DNA of 64,000 nucleotides from Isoperla grammatica (taxonomy: Eukaryota > Arthropoda > Insecta > Plecoptera > Perlodidae), in the NCBI GenBank assembly GCA_945910005.1, contig OX246740.1, positions 46,514,026-46,578,025 on the forward strand. The letters are read 5' to 3'. Below, piece by piece: positions 21,677 to 46,859 of the stretch. The position numbers and the translations under genes are program-made. Position 1 is the stretch's first letter. The number at the start of each line of letters is the position of its first letter. The notes beneath the pieces were generated by a model. That model was not told the origin of the DNA. It ran no database searches and worked only from the letters and a program-made list of their open reading frames with translations.

Positions 21677-24600
21677 TACTCATATATGCTATCTCTACTG
21701 GGAGAAGCGAAAACGCATGATGACCAAATAGGTCAATTGTTGGCATAAGAAGAAGAAGAAGAAGAAGAGAAAAATAAAACTGTAACTGAAACACTCACAG
21801 GTTGAGTCCCATGCCGATGGCGTCGGTGGCCACGAGCACCTTGCACGGGTTGTCCACGTCGTTGAACTTCTGCGCCTGCGCCAGCTTGGTGCCGGGCGGC
21901 AGACCCCCGTAGATGACGGCGACCTCTTGACCCCTCGCCTCGATCCCCCTCGACACCGAGTAGACGTCGTTCTTGCTGAAGCAGACGATGCAGTCGCCGG
22001 GCCTGACTGCGTCTAGCGTGCACAGCGCTGAGTCCTCTATGGTCAGTTCCGTCAGGCGGCGGTACTTGCGGACCTGCGATACGAGAACGTGAACGTGAGC
22101 GGATACGAGAACCACCAGCTCCGTCAGGCGGCGGTACTTGCGGACCTACAACACGAGAACATGAACCAAGGTCCACTAGATCGCTAGTAGCGCGCGCGCG
22201 AAGTAAGGTCATCTAACCTATTTCCATTATGTTAAAAATCACATGTTATTCAAATGGGAGAATCATTCAGAAAAACAAATGAATTGATCTGTCAAAACAA
22301 ATTTTGGGCCAAAAAGGCAAAATAACAATCTGTTATGAGATTTTTTCTTCACATTCTATATATATATATATATTTGTTTTGATACTTTACGCGTAAGTTC
22401 ACATTATTGGTGATGATTATTTAGATAATAATGCGATTTTTGTAGTTGGATCCAAAATGGCGATTTTGGATCTCATTCAATGACCTTACTTTGCGCTTCG
22501 CAATTACTCCGCTAGGAGTAAATCCAGTAGACCTTGAACATGAACGTGAGTGGATACGAGAACCACCAGCTCCGTCAGGCGGCGGTACTTGCGGACCTAC
22601 GATACGAGAACCACCAGCTCTGTGTAAATGGTGACTCACCTTCACTTACTGCATAATAAATGGTATAGTGGACCCAAGATTACTTTGCACCTGCTTTCGT
22701 CACATCTGGGTTTGTCGTAGCCAACCAGCGAACTGCCCGAGACAAGCGCGCGCAGATAACGATCGCTGATTGGCTACGAACCAGTCGCCTGTGACGAAAG
22801 CATGTGTAATGTAGTCTTGGGAGAACTATATATAAATGTCCCCCACTGAAAATCAGTTTGTAGCTGAGTGGGTAGTTTATATAAACTACCCACTCAGTTA
22901 CAAACTGATTAAAATTTATATATTATTAAGAGAGCATTTCAATTCTACTATTATGATTTATGGCACATGTTTTTTGTTTTTTGTTTTAATGTATCAATTC
23001 CCTTAATTATTGTTGTTTTGCGATTTACTTGACAGCCAAGTCGTAGGATCATCATCATAATCGAATTAACATTGCACGATTTTTGATATTAAAACTCACA
23101 TCAAACAGCAACCCTACTTTTTACCAAGCTTCATTTATAGATGCTAATTTATCAATAAAAGTTAATTCTAAATGAATAAGTTCTGAATGCCAGTAAAGCA
23201 CATCTCTACTAGTGATGACATCGGGTAGTAAATATTGGAGTTGGCTCCTGAGCCTTAGGAGTCAGGTAGGAGTCGACTACTCGAACGACAAAAAGATAAA
23301 GTAAAAGCGATTAATTTTAACCAATGTTGCAATGCAACACCCTCGGCGGGCTGAGTGTGTTCCAGGCGGGAGCAAAAAAAAGTGATTTGGCAGTAAAGTA
23401 CAATTCTTTATTGTTTTTTTATTTCTGATTTGTAATATTAGGTGAATATTGAAGGGAAAGGGAAACAGAAAGGGTAACAGACCGCCAATACATGATACAC
23501 TTACACACAGCAACCGATGTTTGAAGGAGTCGACTCCTAGAAAATGGAGTCGGGTACAAGAGAAGTCGGGTACCCGAGTACCCGATGTCAACCCTAATCT
23601 CTACTCACCTCGACGTCCTCACCCGTGGTCGACATGATGGACTTGACGAGCTCCACCGCGCCGGCCTCTCCGCACACGTGGACCTCCTCGGCCATCAGCC
23701 CGAGCAGCGCCCTCGTCCACGCCCACCCCCGGCTGTCGTCGCGCATCATCTGGATCTCGTCAATCACCGCCACCTCGTCTGGGGATGTTACAAAGTTCAA
23801 GTTAACTAGGAAAACGCTCCGCGTTGACAGATGAGCGATTTTAACAAAATTGGGTATTTTTTCAGTTATTAATTTTTTGTAGGTTGGCATCTTGACGGAT
23901 TTGGCTGATTATGTTAACAGCATTGAGTTTAGTGGTCACGGGTGTTGACCGAAAATTTCAGCCAAATCCGTCAAGCCGTTTGACCTGTGCGCGACGAACA
24001 AAATTTGGCGCATAGACAGACGAACAGACAAAGTGCTGATCGAGTTGTATGGAGAGATTCGCTACCGCTCATCTAAAAATTAAAAGTATGAGACTAAAGG
24101 AATGTTACTACTATGGGGAGGCGTACATCAAACGACTACACTGCCGCAAATCGAGCGTTCCGGCCACTGAGCTCTGCCTGCTATAGTTAACCGAAAGCCA
24201 ATCTGGAAGCTAGTGCACTAATTATTATTGGGAAAATATCCCAATCGATCGATTCCAAAGAAGTCAAGTAGTCTTTCCAACGACTTACAAATTCGTATTG
24301 TTGAAAGTTGTGTGAATTCAATATTCAGTGACTGTTGGCTGGATCGCTTGCAACGCTCTCTGTGCACTTGCTACGCCTCCCCCAAGGTCTACTGGATTTA
24401 CTCCTAGCGGAGTAATTGCGAAGCGCAAAGTAAGGTCATTGAATGAGATCCAAAATCGCCATTTTGGATCCAACTACAAAAATCGCATTATTATTTAAAT
24501 AATCCTCACCAATAATGTGAAATTACACGTAAAATATTAAAAATATATATATATATATATAGAATGTGAAGACCAAATCTCATTACCGATTGTTATTTTG

Positions 24601-27600
24601 TCTTTTTGGACCATAATTTGTTTTGACAGATCAATTCATTTGTTTTTCTGAATGATTCTCCCATTTGAATAACATGGGATTTTTAACATTATGGAAATAG
24701 GTTAGATGACCTTACTTCGTGCGCGCTGCGCGCGCGCTACAAGCGATCTAGTGGACCTTGGCCTCCCCATACCACATGTCTTCAAACATTTTTAGGATGC
24801 TTTGAAAATGTTTGTAAATATTTCTTATGTAGGTCCCTAGGCAATATTATGGTATATTTAATTTGTATTAATTTGTATTAAGTGTGTTTTGTGTGCAAAA
24901 CCAGATAAGATTGTATGGTCAAGGGGAGGTTTAGGAAATAGCACTTTGGCTTCGATTTATCGGCATACAGAGGGTCCAGGAAGCGGGTGACCTTCGGACA
25001 TTGGCCAATAAGATTGTATAGTTGGTGTAGGAGAGAGGGGGGGGGGGGGGGTGTAGCATTCATACCGGTTAACTAGGAAACACACGATGACATGAATAAT
25101 GCTAATTGTTTGCATATATCTAGGGTATTTGCATTTATGGTACGTTTACAGCTACGCGTTGCGAGCGAAGCGAAGGCGCGAGCTCCAATCAGTGGCCGAG
25201 TTTGCGTGAAACTATTAATTAACTTCTTTGCATGAAACTCGGCCGCTGATTGGAGCTCGCGCCCTCGCTTCGCGCGCAACGCGTAGCTGTAAACGTACCA
25301 TAAGACATTAAAAACCAAAGTCAACAGAAAGCATACTTGATTTTTAGGCCAACTTACAGGGTACCTGGACCGAAGTCATCTCGACAGTGCATGAGACGTG
25401 ACTAGATGGCTCACCGTCAGCACGGGCAAACTTTCTCTCCTCCCCGGTGACTAAATCGCAAGGTGTTCCCTAGAAACAAAAGGCAGAAAAATTACCTAGT
25501 TAAAAAAATGTAACACACTTCATTTCATTTCATTTCTTAGCTGTAACCACAATACAAGATTGTATGTACATTGTTAAGATGGGTTAAATATTACATCATA
25601 AGGTCCTATAGGCCTAGAAGTCATACACACTAGAAATAGTATACAAAAACATAAAAAGGTAATTTAACAAAACAATATCAGCAGTATGCCTACTGGTAAC
25701 TAATTTGTATAGTATTAGCTTTGCTAAACATCCTAGATGCTATAATGTTATTAACACTTTACCCCTGGGACAGACTCACCATTTCATTGGCTTTATTGTA
25801 TACTTCAGAGGCTAAAAGTTTAAGGGGCCCACAGTAAATTCCAGATTTCGCACTGAGAAATCTTTCGAGTGCATGATACGTCTTGCCGCTATTCGTAGGG
25901 CCAGCATGGAAAATGATCTTGCGAGTCAGTGACCTTGCTTCTGGATACCTGTACAAATTAAGAAATTGTTACCAATTAGCTAGAATTAATTAATGTAGTC
26001 CACGAGTAAAAATTTGCATCATCACAATTTAAGACATTTAATGTAACACATGTCGGTAGTTGCCAGAAATTCTAGATTAATAATGAGAAAGACAAATAAA
26101 GAAAGATAACCTGGAAGGTTATAAAAGGACAAAATTACCAACAATTTCCATCTTAACCTTGATGTTTCTATTTAGTGTATTAGGCATACACTACATATTA
26201 TGCAATACAGTAGGGTAGGCCTAGTAGTACCGCAACCCCTCCCAAATTAATGAGACATGGAGAGTAGAAAACAGCAAAGTCAACATACCAGTTTGCCGGT
26301 GTCCTAAGATCACTGATCTTTCTTAAATCGTCCATACAATCGAGATGTGGGAAAATTTGTTTTGCATGACGCATAAAGTATGGGAAAATGTCATCCACAT
26401 GGCCAGCCCCTTGTAATATGTCGCTAACAGCAATATGAAGATCAGCAGGTAACGTCTCAGTGTCTAGGCAAAACCGACGGAAGCTTACATACGCCTGATG
26501 AATTAAATAATCTAGAAAAAAATTGAAAATGTTAATATTATAGGTATATGACAAATACTGTACAAATGACAAATGCTGTAGGCAAAGATGTACAAAATAA
26601 TCAAAGGCGGAGGCTGGTTGGTGGATATGAGATTCAGGTGGAAAAGCTACGAGAAAGTGGAAGTCCAATTAAGTACTATGGCTAAGTATGGCTACCGGTC
26701 CTATTACGTGGGTGATTTCTGTGTATGAGCGCTTGGAAGTTGCTAAAATGGTACGAAATCTAACTCGGGTGGTTATTCCCGACCAGCGTAACAACTTCCA
26801 AACATTCACACACAAAAATTACCCACGTTATTTCATCTACCCACGTAATAAAATGTCAGTACCGATAATTTGTAAACCAGGTATAACAATAGCTTCCCGT
26901 TCCCGGGCAATGTTAATTTTATCTTTTTATCTTTGAGTGCATTATGTACATTCAATTAAATCTTCCAGCCTACACAACTAACTCTCAAACTCACACACAT
27001 AATACATGCCTAAAAGACAATCTCCACAATCCACATACACAGAACTAATATGTACACAAAACAAATCCCTGCACAATGTAGGCATGTACCCTTTTTTAAT
27101 AATCTTCCTCAAGAGATCAAATCAACAACGGACAATTTTGCTTCTAAACATATCCTCCACTCTCTCCTCGTTTGACACCCCATGTAGGCCTACAGCATCG
27201 AAGAATTTTATGAGATACACCTTTAATAACTTAATGGGCGTCTCAGGTCAATGCTAAAGTATGTTGCAGCACCTGTCCTGAAAGGTCCAACCAGGTCCAA
27301 CTTTGTAATATTATATTAGTTGTATTAATTACATTTACAGTACTGTATAGAAGCACATGACAATTCTAATTTCCCTCTGGGACCATAGGAAGCTAAGTAA
27401 ATAAAAATGTAGGCTCAGGAGAGCCAATTTCCTGAACATTACCATTATCAGAGCGGCTTCCTGCGCTAGCCTATTTTGCATCAGCCTTTAACAGGCATCT
27501 CTTTGGTGGTGACAACGAAATTTCTTTATCTTCAGTTATTGACTACGTATATCAACCAAGTTTAGCGCGCATAGGATGAAGCCGCCTTGGTTCCAATCGG

Positions 27601-29136
27601 TTGCAGAGTTGGTATTAGGGAAGACGACGGGTACCCGGGTACCCGATACCCGCCCGACAAAGTCGGGTACGGGTTTGTGTTTTCTCTACCTGTTTACCCG
27701 ACAAAACCCGGTTCCTGAAATTGAGAACTGCGAATTAGCTAAATGTTTGAAATTTGAACTGATTCATCTGTCATTACGTATTTTATTTTTGTGCTTGGCG
27801 GTATTTCCCTAAGAAATAGAATCGCGTCTAGGCCTATAAATAAACTGTCCACTTTGATAGTTTCTTTTGTTCATGCCGCCCGATTCCCTGTTCATGTAAG
27901 CCTGGCCGCCGGCAATCTTTGAGCATAAACTGCTACCCTACACCCCCCCCAACCCCTTTCTCTCTCCCAAAGCACACAACCATTCGACACTTCAACGGGC
28001 CGGTCTGCCCGTGGCCTTGAGCTTGAGTGGCAGCTGTGACGCATTAAGTTTCATCCCGCTCCGATCCTCGACCCCCCGCGCTGTTGTCATTTTCTCTCGT
28101 CATGGGTGTTCAACTTTTCATCACGAAATATAATGAAACATCCTAATCCCTGCTACTACTACAATACACTATTTGTGGTGTTATTTTCGACGAGAGCGAT
28201 ATTGAGCGGTTGATTTGACACCCCACACGATTTTTGTTTTATTAGGCCTAGGCCTACCCGGGTAACCCGCGGGTATAGTAAACGGGTACCCGGGTCGTAA
28301 AAAAGTCGGGTTTCGTCATCCCTAGTTGGTATACACGTCGAATTTACCTCAAGGCGACTCAGATCCAATACACTTTGGCAAGCGAGTTGGTGGATAGAAT
28401 TCACTTTGATTTACGTGATATACACGTCAAAGCGGTTCCGCGATGCGCGCGCAGCCACGGCCTGTGACGTGAATGGCAGAATTCGTAGTCGGCTTGGATG
28501 AGGGCACTTCAGATTGACGTGATATATAGAGCGGATCCCTACCGATTGAAATTAAAGCGGCTGCTGCCAAAGCGCTTTGGCGTGCTGATATACGTAGTCA
28601 TTGTTAAGGGGAGTTGTGTATCGGTTCTTCAAAAGAGATCATTTTGAGAGATAGGCTAGACCCTAACCCTTTACACAAAATAAAAATATGAGGCCTGGCC
28701 TAGGCCTAGGGCCTGCTAGGCTAGGCCAAGACAAAAACATTGGGTTTGAAGTAGTAGGGCCTAGGCCTAGCCACTTCAAACCCAATCGCCTAGGCCTAGG
28801 CTTAGGCCCTAGTCGTAAGCTAAACTTACTGTCCAATCCATTCTCGAGTGCTAACTTCTTGATTTCTTGCTTTTGATAGAACTGATTTAACACTTTCAAA
28901 AATGCTGCCTTGTCTAAGCTGGAACCCGTTAACTCAGCACCTACATCAATGTCTTCTACGTTAGGTTTAATTTGAACTGGAAAGAACAAAGAAGATACAT
29001 TCGAATCAACATTTTTGTCTCTTTTTTGTAAAATAAATAGGCCTACTACTTTGTTTTGAACACATCCTTGCCCGAATTTTAACCGAGTTATTGCTGAACC
29101 ACATAAATGAGAAACTTTACGTCTACATTGAAACAT
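16838..29136 (-). CDS. SUPV3L1 (SUV3): SUV3/SUPV3L1 mitochondrial ATP-dependent RNA helicase, 10 coding exons
   Basis: DExH-box helicase of the mitochondrial RNA-degradation system; in animals it works with polynucleotide phosphorylase in the matrix. Coding exons in order: 28830-29136, 26289-26511, 25780-25948, 25358-25469, 23609-23778, 21799-22073, 19454-19595, 18435-18922, 17904-18064, 16838-17010. Every junction is GT-AG, the phases match, and the sum is 2220 nt (739 codons plus stop; human protein about 786). The N-terminus is rich in Arg/Lys and lacks acidic residues for about 38 residues, as in a mitochondrial presequence. Walker A GPTNSGKT lies at residues 193-200, the DEIQ box at 277-280 and motif [10 protein letters not shown] at 452-459, followed by the SUV3 C-terminal domain and a basic tail. 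The start is the first ATG, about 85 bp downstream of a YY1-like box. Introns are full of transposons, and exons 5 and 6 have unusual splice-site surroundings. Identity is very secure; exon 4 uses the GTAAGT donor because it alone keeps phase. Confidence 0.95.
17111..17404. mobile_element. Long-arm MITE in SUV3 intron 9
   Basis: About 130-bp imperfect inverted arms: GTTTACATAAATGACTAGTG outward, CAGCCAATCAGAGCGCAGTA internal. 294 bp. No clean target duplication. Confidence 0.7.
17904..18064 (-). CDS. SUPV3L1 (SUV3): SUV3 exon 9
   Basis: Acceptor CTCTCCCACAG, donor GTAAGT. Encodes [18 protein letters not shown] and [10 protein letters not shown], then an acidic linker. The upstream intron contains an expanded AAAT array. 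Confidence 0.93.
18126..18233. repeat. (AAAT)n microsatellite in SUV3 intron 8
   Basis: Nearly pure AAAT/TAAA for about 100 bp. Confidence 0.95.
18435..18922 (-). CDS. SUPV3L1 (SUV3): SUV3 exon 8: C-terminal domain
   Basis: Longest exon, 162 codons plus two bases. Acceptor TCTTTGCAG, donor CAG|GTGGGA. Contains [17 protein letters not shown], the [10 protein letters not shown] segment and [14 protein letters not shown], all typical of the SUV3 C-terminal domain. Confidence 0.95.
19454..19595 (-). CDS. SUPV3L1 (SUV3): SUV3 exon 7: motif VI
   Basis: Acceptor TTTCTCTAG, donor GTGAGA. Contains [12 protein letters not shown] and the arginine-finger motif QIAGRAGR. Confidence 0.95.
20892..21116 (-). 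mobile_element. Non-LTR retrotransposon 3' end, copy 2
   Basis: Minus-strand ORF includes [20 protein letters not shown] and [15 protein letters not shown] followed by stop, GAGGTCATTTCTGCACAGG and an A run. This matches copies 1 and 3. Confidence 0.7.
21318..21384. repeat. (GTGAGT)n microsatellite
   Basis: GAGTGT hexamers repeated about eleven times in SUV3 intron 6. Each unit contains a cryptic plus-strand GTGAGT donor; the gene is on the other strand, so this should not matter for SUV3. Confidence 0.9.
21638..21675. repeat. (AAT)n microsatellite
   Basis: About 12 AAT units in SUV3 intron 6. A shorter AAT tract lies at 20654-20672, next to a TTAGG-like run. Confidence 0.9.
21799..22073 (-). 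CDS. SUPV3L1 (SUV3): SUV3 exon 6: helicase domain 2
   Basis: Acceptor CGTATCGCAG, donor GTGAGT. Encodes [19 protein letters not shown] and [13 protein letters not shown] of the second RecA-like domain. The first 26 bases of the exon and its acceptor belong to a 72-bp tandem repeat, giving two further AG|GTCCGC acceptors upstream. Confidence 0.95.
22048..22625 (-). repeat. 72-bp tandem repeat spanning SUV3 exon 6 acceptor
   Basis: TCCGTCAGGCGGCGGTACTT begins at 22048, 22120 and 22571. Removing the MITE (370 bp) and its 9-bp target copy makes all spacings exactly 72 bp. The unit holds 26 bp of exon and about 46 bp of intron. A partial fourth unit follows to about 22625. Confidence 0.9.
22167..22536. 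mobile_element. 370-bp MITE, copy A
   Basis: Ends CAAGGTC...GACCTTG, flanked by the direct repeat AACATGAAC (9 bp). It interrupts the 72-bp tandem. The reverse-orientation copy B at 24383-24760 shares nearly the whole length, including the TA microsatellite and the GGATCCAAAATGGCGATTTT segment. Confidence 0.9.
22673..22821. mobile_element. Palindromic MITE
   Basis: CCCAAGATTACTTTGCAC...TGCTTTCGTCACA returns inverted at the right end (TGTGACGAAAGCA...TCTTGGG). In SUV3 intron 5. Confidence 0.7.
22827..22921. repeat. Hairpin repeat shared with 49110-49150
   Basis: AATCAGTTTGTAGCTGAGTGG and its inverted copy around TTTATATAAA. A related single arm (CCCCCACTGCAAATCAGTTT) sits at 49110. Confidence 0.65.
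23210..23596. mobile_element. hAT-type MITE at SUV3 exon 5 donor
   Basis: Imperfect TIRs TAGTGATGACATCGGGTA and TACCCGATGTCAACCCTA, target duplication ATCTCTAC at 23202-23209 and 23597-23604 (exact, 8 bp). The right duplication overlaps the exon 5 splice donor. Confidence 0.92.
23609..23778 (-). CDS. SUPV3L1 (SUV3): SUV3 exon 5: DEIQ box
   Basis: Acceptor ATCCCCAG, donor GAG|GTGAGT. Holds [12 protein letters not shown] (Walker B) and [12 protein letters not shown] Helitron-like 3' end lies 27 bp upstream of the exon. A hAT MITE starts 12 bp downstream, and its target duplication covers donor positions +5 and +6. Confidence 0.95.
23806..24080 (-). mobile_element. Helitron-like short copy upstream of SUV3 exon 5
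   Basis: On the minus strand starts TTTTTAGATGAGCG and ends AACGCGGAGCGTTTTCCTAG followed by T. It shares both ends and the ATCTCTCCATACAACTCGAT segment with the 1.4-kb element at 51285-52701. Confidence 0.7.
24383..24760. mobile_element. 378-bp MITE, copy B
   Basis: Inverted relative to copy A, same termini, flanked by GCCTCCCC (8 bp) on both sides. An 8-9 bp duplication suggests a hAT- or Mutator-type source. Confidence 0.9.
25135..25303. mobile_element. Palindromic MITE
   Basis: TTATGGTACGTTTACAGC...GCTGTAAACGTACCATAA with about 70-bp GC-rich arms (CCAATCAG, GGAGCTCGCGCC). In SUV3 intron 4. Confidence 0.8.
25358..25469 (-). CDS. SUPV3L1 (SUV3): SUV3 exon 4
   Basis: Encodes [14 protein letters not shown], then [11 protein letters not shown], conserved in the family. 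A GT at CAG|GTACCC looks usable but breaks phase. The strong GTAAGT seven bases later leaves one base and restores the conserved [10 protein letters not shown] across the junction. Confidence 0.92.
25780..25948 (-). CDS. SUPV3L1 (SUV3): SUV3 exon 3: Walker A
   Basis: Acceptor TTTGTACAG, donor GTGAGT. Carries the ATP-binding motif [14 protein letters not shown] and motif Ia ([11 protein letters not shown]), both diagnostic of SUV3. Confidence 0.95.
26289..26511 (-). CDS. SUPV3L1 (SUV3): SUV3 exon 2: N-terminal domain
   Basis: Acceptor TTTTTTTCTAG, donor GTATGT. Encodes the helical N-terminal domain (segment [20 protein letters not shown]) and ends with TG of a Trp codon completed by exon 3. 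Confidence 0.9.
26701..26852. mobile_element. Palindromic MITE
   Basis: TTACGTGGGT at the left, two inverted ACCCACGT copies at the right, with GGAAGTTG/CAACTTCC inside. In SUV3 intron 1. Confidence 0.55.
27616..28324. mobile_element. hAT-type non-autonomous element, 709 bp
   Basis: TAGGGAAGACGACGGGTACC and GGGTTTCGTCATCCCTA ends, exact target duplication GTTGGTAT at 27608-27615 and 28325-28332. The CGGGTACCCG-rich ends resemble the MITE at 23210. In SUV3 intron 1. Confidence 0.93.
28830..29136 (-). CDS. SUPV3L1 (SUV3): SUV3 exon 1: start, targeting sequence
   Basis: Starts [12 protein letters not shown] and gives 102 codons plus one base before a GTAAGT donor. Basic residues and no early acidic ones fit a mitochondrial presequence. 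The end of the exon reads [10 protein letters not shown], matching the N-terminal helical region of SUV3 proteins. Confidence 0.9.
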
Positions 29137-30344
29137 TCCACGAATTAATTTTACATGGGACTAAACTAACAGAACTAAAACTTAAAAGTAAGGTTATGTA
29201 CGATAAAAGCATGCGACGGCGGCCGCCATTTTTCCCACCGCCTTTTCTTTGAATTTACGGTGCGGAAGCGAGTAAGTTGTGTTTGTTGTGGTGTTATTGG
29301 CAACACTGTCCCTGCATGGTCCCTGTACCTCTAGGCCTAGGCCCACACCTTTCAAAACATTATTTTGTTATTATAATAATACTGTTTAAGTTTTGATTTA
29401 AAAAGGTAAAGTATATTTTCGCTGCAGGTGATTTAGTACCCTTGTATTCTGGGCCTAAGTTTTTAAGCGCCACACCGAAGATTTCAAGCGGAATGCTGTG
29501 TCCGTAGTATGTAGGCCTATTTGAGGTTATGTCAAACCGTATTTTAACGGTCTTCTTATTTGAATGTCCTTAAATTTGGCCTAGGTCCTTAATTAGGTTA
29601 GGCCTTCCTAAATAAATACCTAATGCATTAGGTTGAGCAAGTTGACCTTCCTTTAGATAAAAAGCTAACATGTCAAACCTTAGGCCTAGGATCTTTCAAG
29701 TACGTTTAGGCCTAGGGCCTATCACAGCATTTTATAGGCCTACCTATTTAGTCTAAGTGCTACCCATAATTGTTGGCATTGGGATCGCAATCTGGAAATC
29801 GTGAAAGAGCTAACTTAGGCCTAATGGTTCTTATCGCGCTGTTCACAACTAAATTGTAATGTTGCAAACCGGATTGCAATGGGAAAAGGCCTAGGCCTAT
29901 ATTCATATTGCTATGATTGCGATGCCGACACTTGGGGTTAGGGCTTAAAATGGTAAACCTAGGCCTACTTGTAGCCTAGGGCTATACGATATCATATTAT
30001 GTAAATCAAATTAATTTTGGCATTCGTAAATTACAATAAAGTTGAATATATTCAAGAGTACCGGTATTCACATTTACAGTAGAAATCCTCCAGAAAGCAA
30101 TGTTGTTCTATAGCTAATGCTTTGTAGGCCTAGAGGCGGGTGTAGTTGATGAGATTGAGGATACAACGTTAGGAGGAGTTGAGTAAGTTTAGGAGTAGGT
30201 ATGGTGGATTATAAGTGTTTTGTTTGAAATTGTACACTTTTCCAATTAGACATGATGTTCACGTTTGTTCATTTTAGATTGATTAGGCCCTAGTTGGCTT
30301 CATCCTGAATACTTGCCATACTTTTAACTGCAGTACCAAAAGCC
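29137..30344. promoter_or_regulatory. SUV3-NUP107 bidirectional promoter interval
   Basis: The two genes are divergent with 1208 bp between start codons. 29210-29290 is CpG-rich; the rest is AT-rich with many AGGCCTA palindromes. A plausible NUP107 5' UTR exon would end at AAAAAG|GTAAAG near 29404 and join the acceptor at 30333. No TATA box is clear. Shared use of one CpG-type promoter is an inference. Confidence 0.6.
29222..29233 (-). promoter_or_regulatory. YY1/Pho-like box upstream of SUV3
   Basis: Reads AAAAATGGCGGC on the minus strand, close to the YY1 core AAGATGGCGGC, 86 bp before the SUV3 ATG in CpG-rich sequence. YY1-type sites at this distance are typical of housekeeping and mitochondrial-function promoters. 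Confidence 0.5.
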
Positions 30345-45660
<15,316 letters not shown>

Positions 45661-45943
45661 AGTCAAACGCACAACTTCACAGTCAAACTTGAAGGCAAAG
45701 ACCACCGGATGAAACCCAACGTAATTGCCATACCTCAGCACAAGACAAAACTTCCATTGAATCGATTGAAGTGGTTCTAGGACTTTCATACAGTGCCCGA
45801 AAGGAGAACTAAGAACGTCAAAGCTTCCAATCACTACTGCCATAAAGAACTTGTGTAATAATAATTAATAACACTGAATGTAATAATTTCTCTTGAATGT
45901 TAATTTTTTATTTTTAAAAATCGTTTCTCCAATGTAATGTTTG

Positions 45944-45953
45944 AATAAATAAA
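45944..45953 (+). terminator. Poly(A) signals of NUP107
   Basis: Two overlapping AATAAA hexamers about 285 bp beyond the NUP107 stop, followed by T/GT-rich sequence. Confidence 0.7.
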
Positions 45954-46112
45954 ACAGTGGCATTGATTTTTGTATCATTATTCATTCTCCTAATTTGTCC
46001 TTCTATTGTTCTCAGTTTGATCCCTTGAAACCCTTATCCATCCATTGTTGTGTTTTCATCAATTGTTCATTGCTCAGTTAAAACAATCTATTAGGCAATC
46101 CTGTCCATATAG

Positions 46113-46859
46113 CAGGGTTGCAGTTTTTGCGGAGTTTATCCTCTTTTGCGGATTTTTAGGGTGCCTGGCGGACATGTGGATTAACGGCCAAATTGGCGGA
46201 TTTTCTACCATTATTGTAAAAATGGTGAAATTTACTATAATTTGAAAATTCCGCCATAAAGAACGATTTAATAACGTAAAAAGTAAAGTTGGACAATCTG
46301 CACTTAAACCCGCAGCATAGACACGATGTCTCAAAACACGTGTGAAATATCTAGATTTCAACTGTGTTTTTGTAAGTTGTCTTGCTATACTAGCAAGCAG
46401 AGGGTGGAGCTTGTGGGGGAGACAGCCAATGGGGTACCTAAGGCGTTGTGATTGGTCTAGTAGTAAGTAGCGTCCTCTATCGTCAACTTTGCAGAACGTG
46501 TGTGTTCTTTTAGTGTACGATAGAGCGCGTTGCCCATGCCTCGTTGATAACAAGCAGAACCGTGAGCGTGAGCTGAGTCTATGCTGTTATTTGCCTGGTT
46601 TCTTGTTTATATATATATATATATTATATACAAATTAATTTATTATTAATTTATTTATATATAAATTATAATGGAGAGGTAAATTCTTAAAGATCATTTG
46701 GATCATTTCATACATTACCTAAAAATAAACATAACCTAAAAATTTTTTTATTCTTTCACACTTTATGATATAACAGCAGAATAAATGTGTTTTGGAGGAT
46801 TTTTGAGGATTTTTTTGATATCTTCAGAGGATTTAAAAAATTACTTGGTGGCAACCCTG
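46113..46859. mobile_element. hAT-type element, 747 bp
   Basis: CAGGGTTGCAGTTTTTGCGG ... GGTGGCAACCCTG with GCGGATTTT/AGGATTTTT subterminal repeats. Flanks CCATATAG/CCATAGCA match only partly. Lies just beyond the NUP107 3' end; 45961-46112 shows nothing. Confidence 0.75.

Noticed and set aside
22421..22645. ORF containing the [16 protein letters not shown] repeat
   Set aside because: Wrong-frame translation of the 72-bp tandem and the MITE edge.
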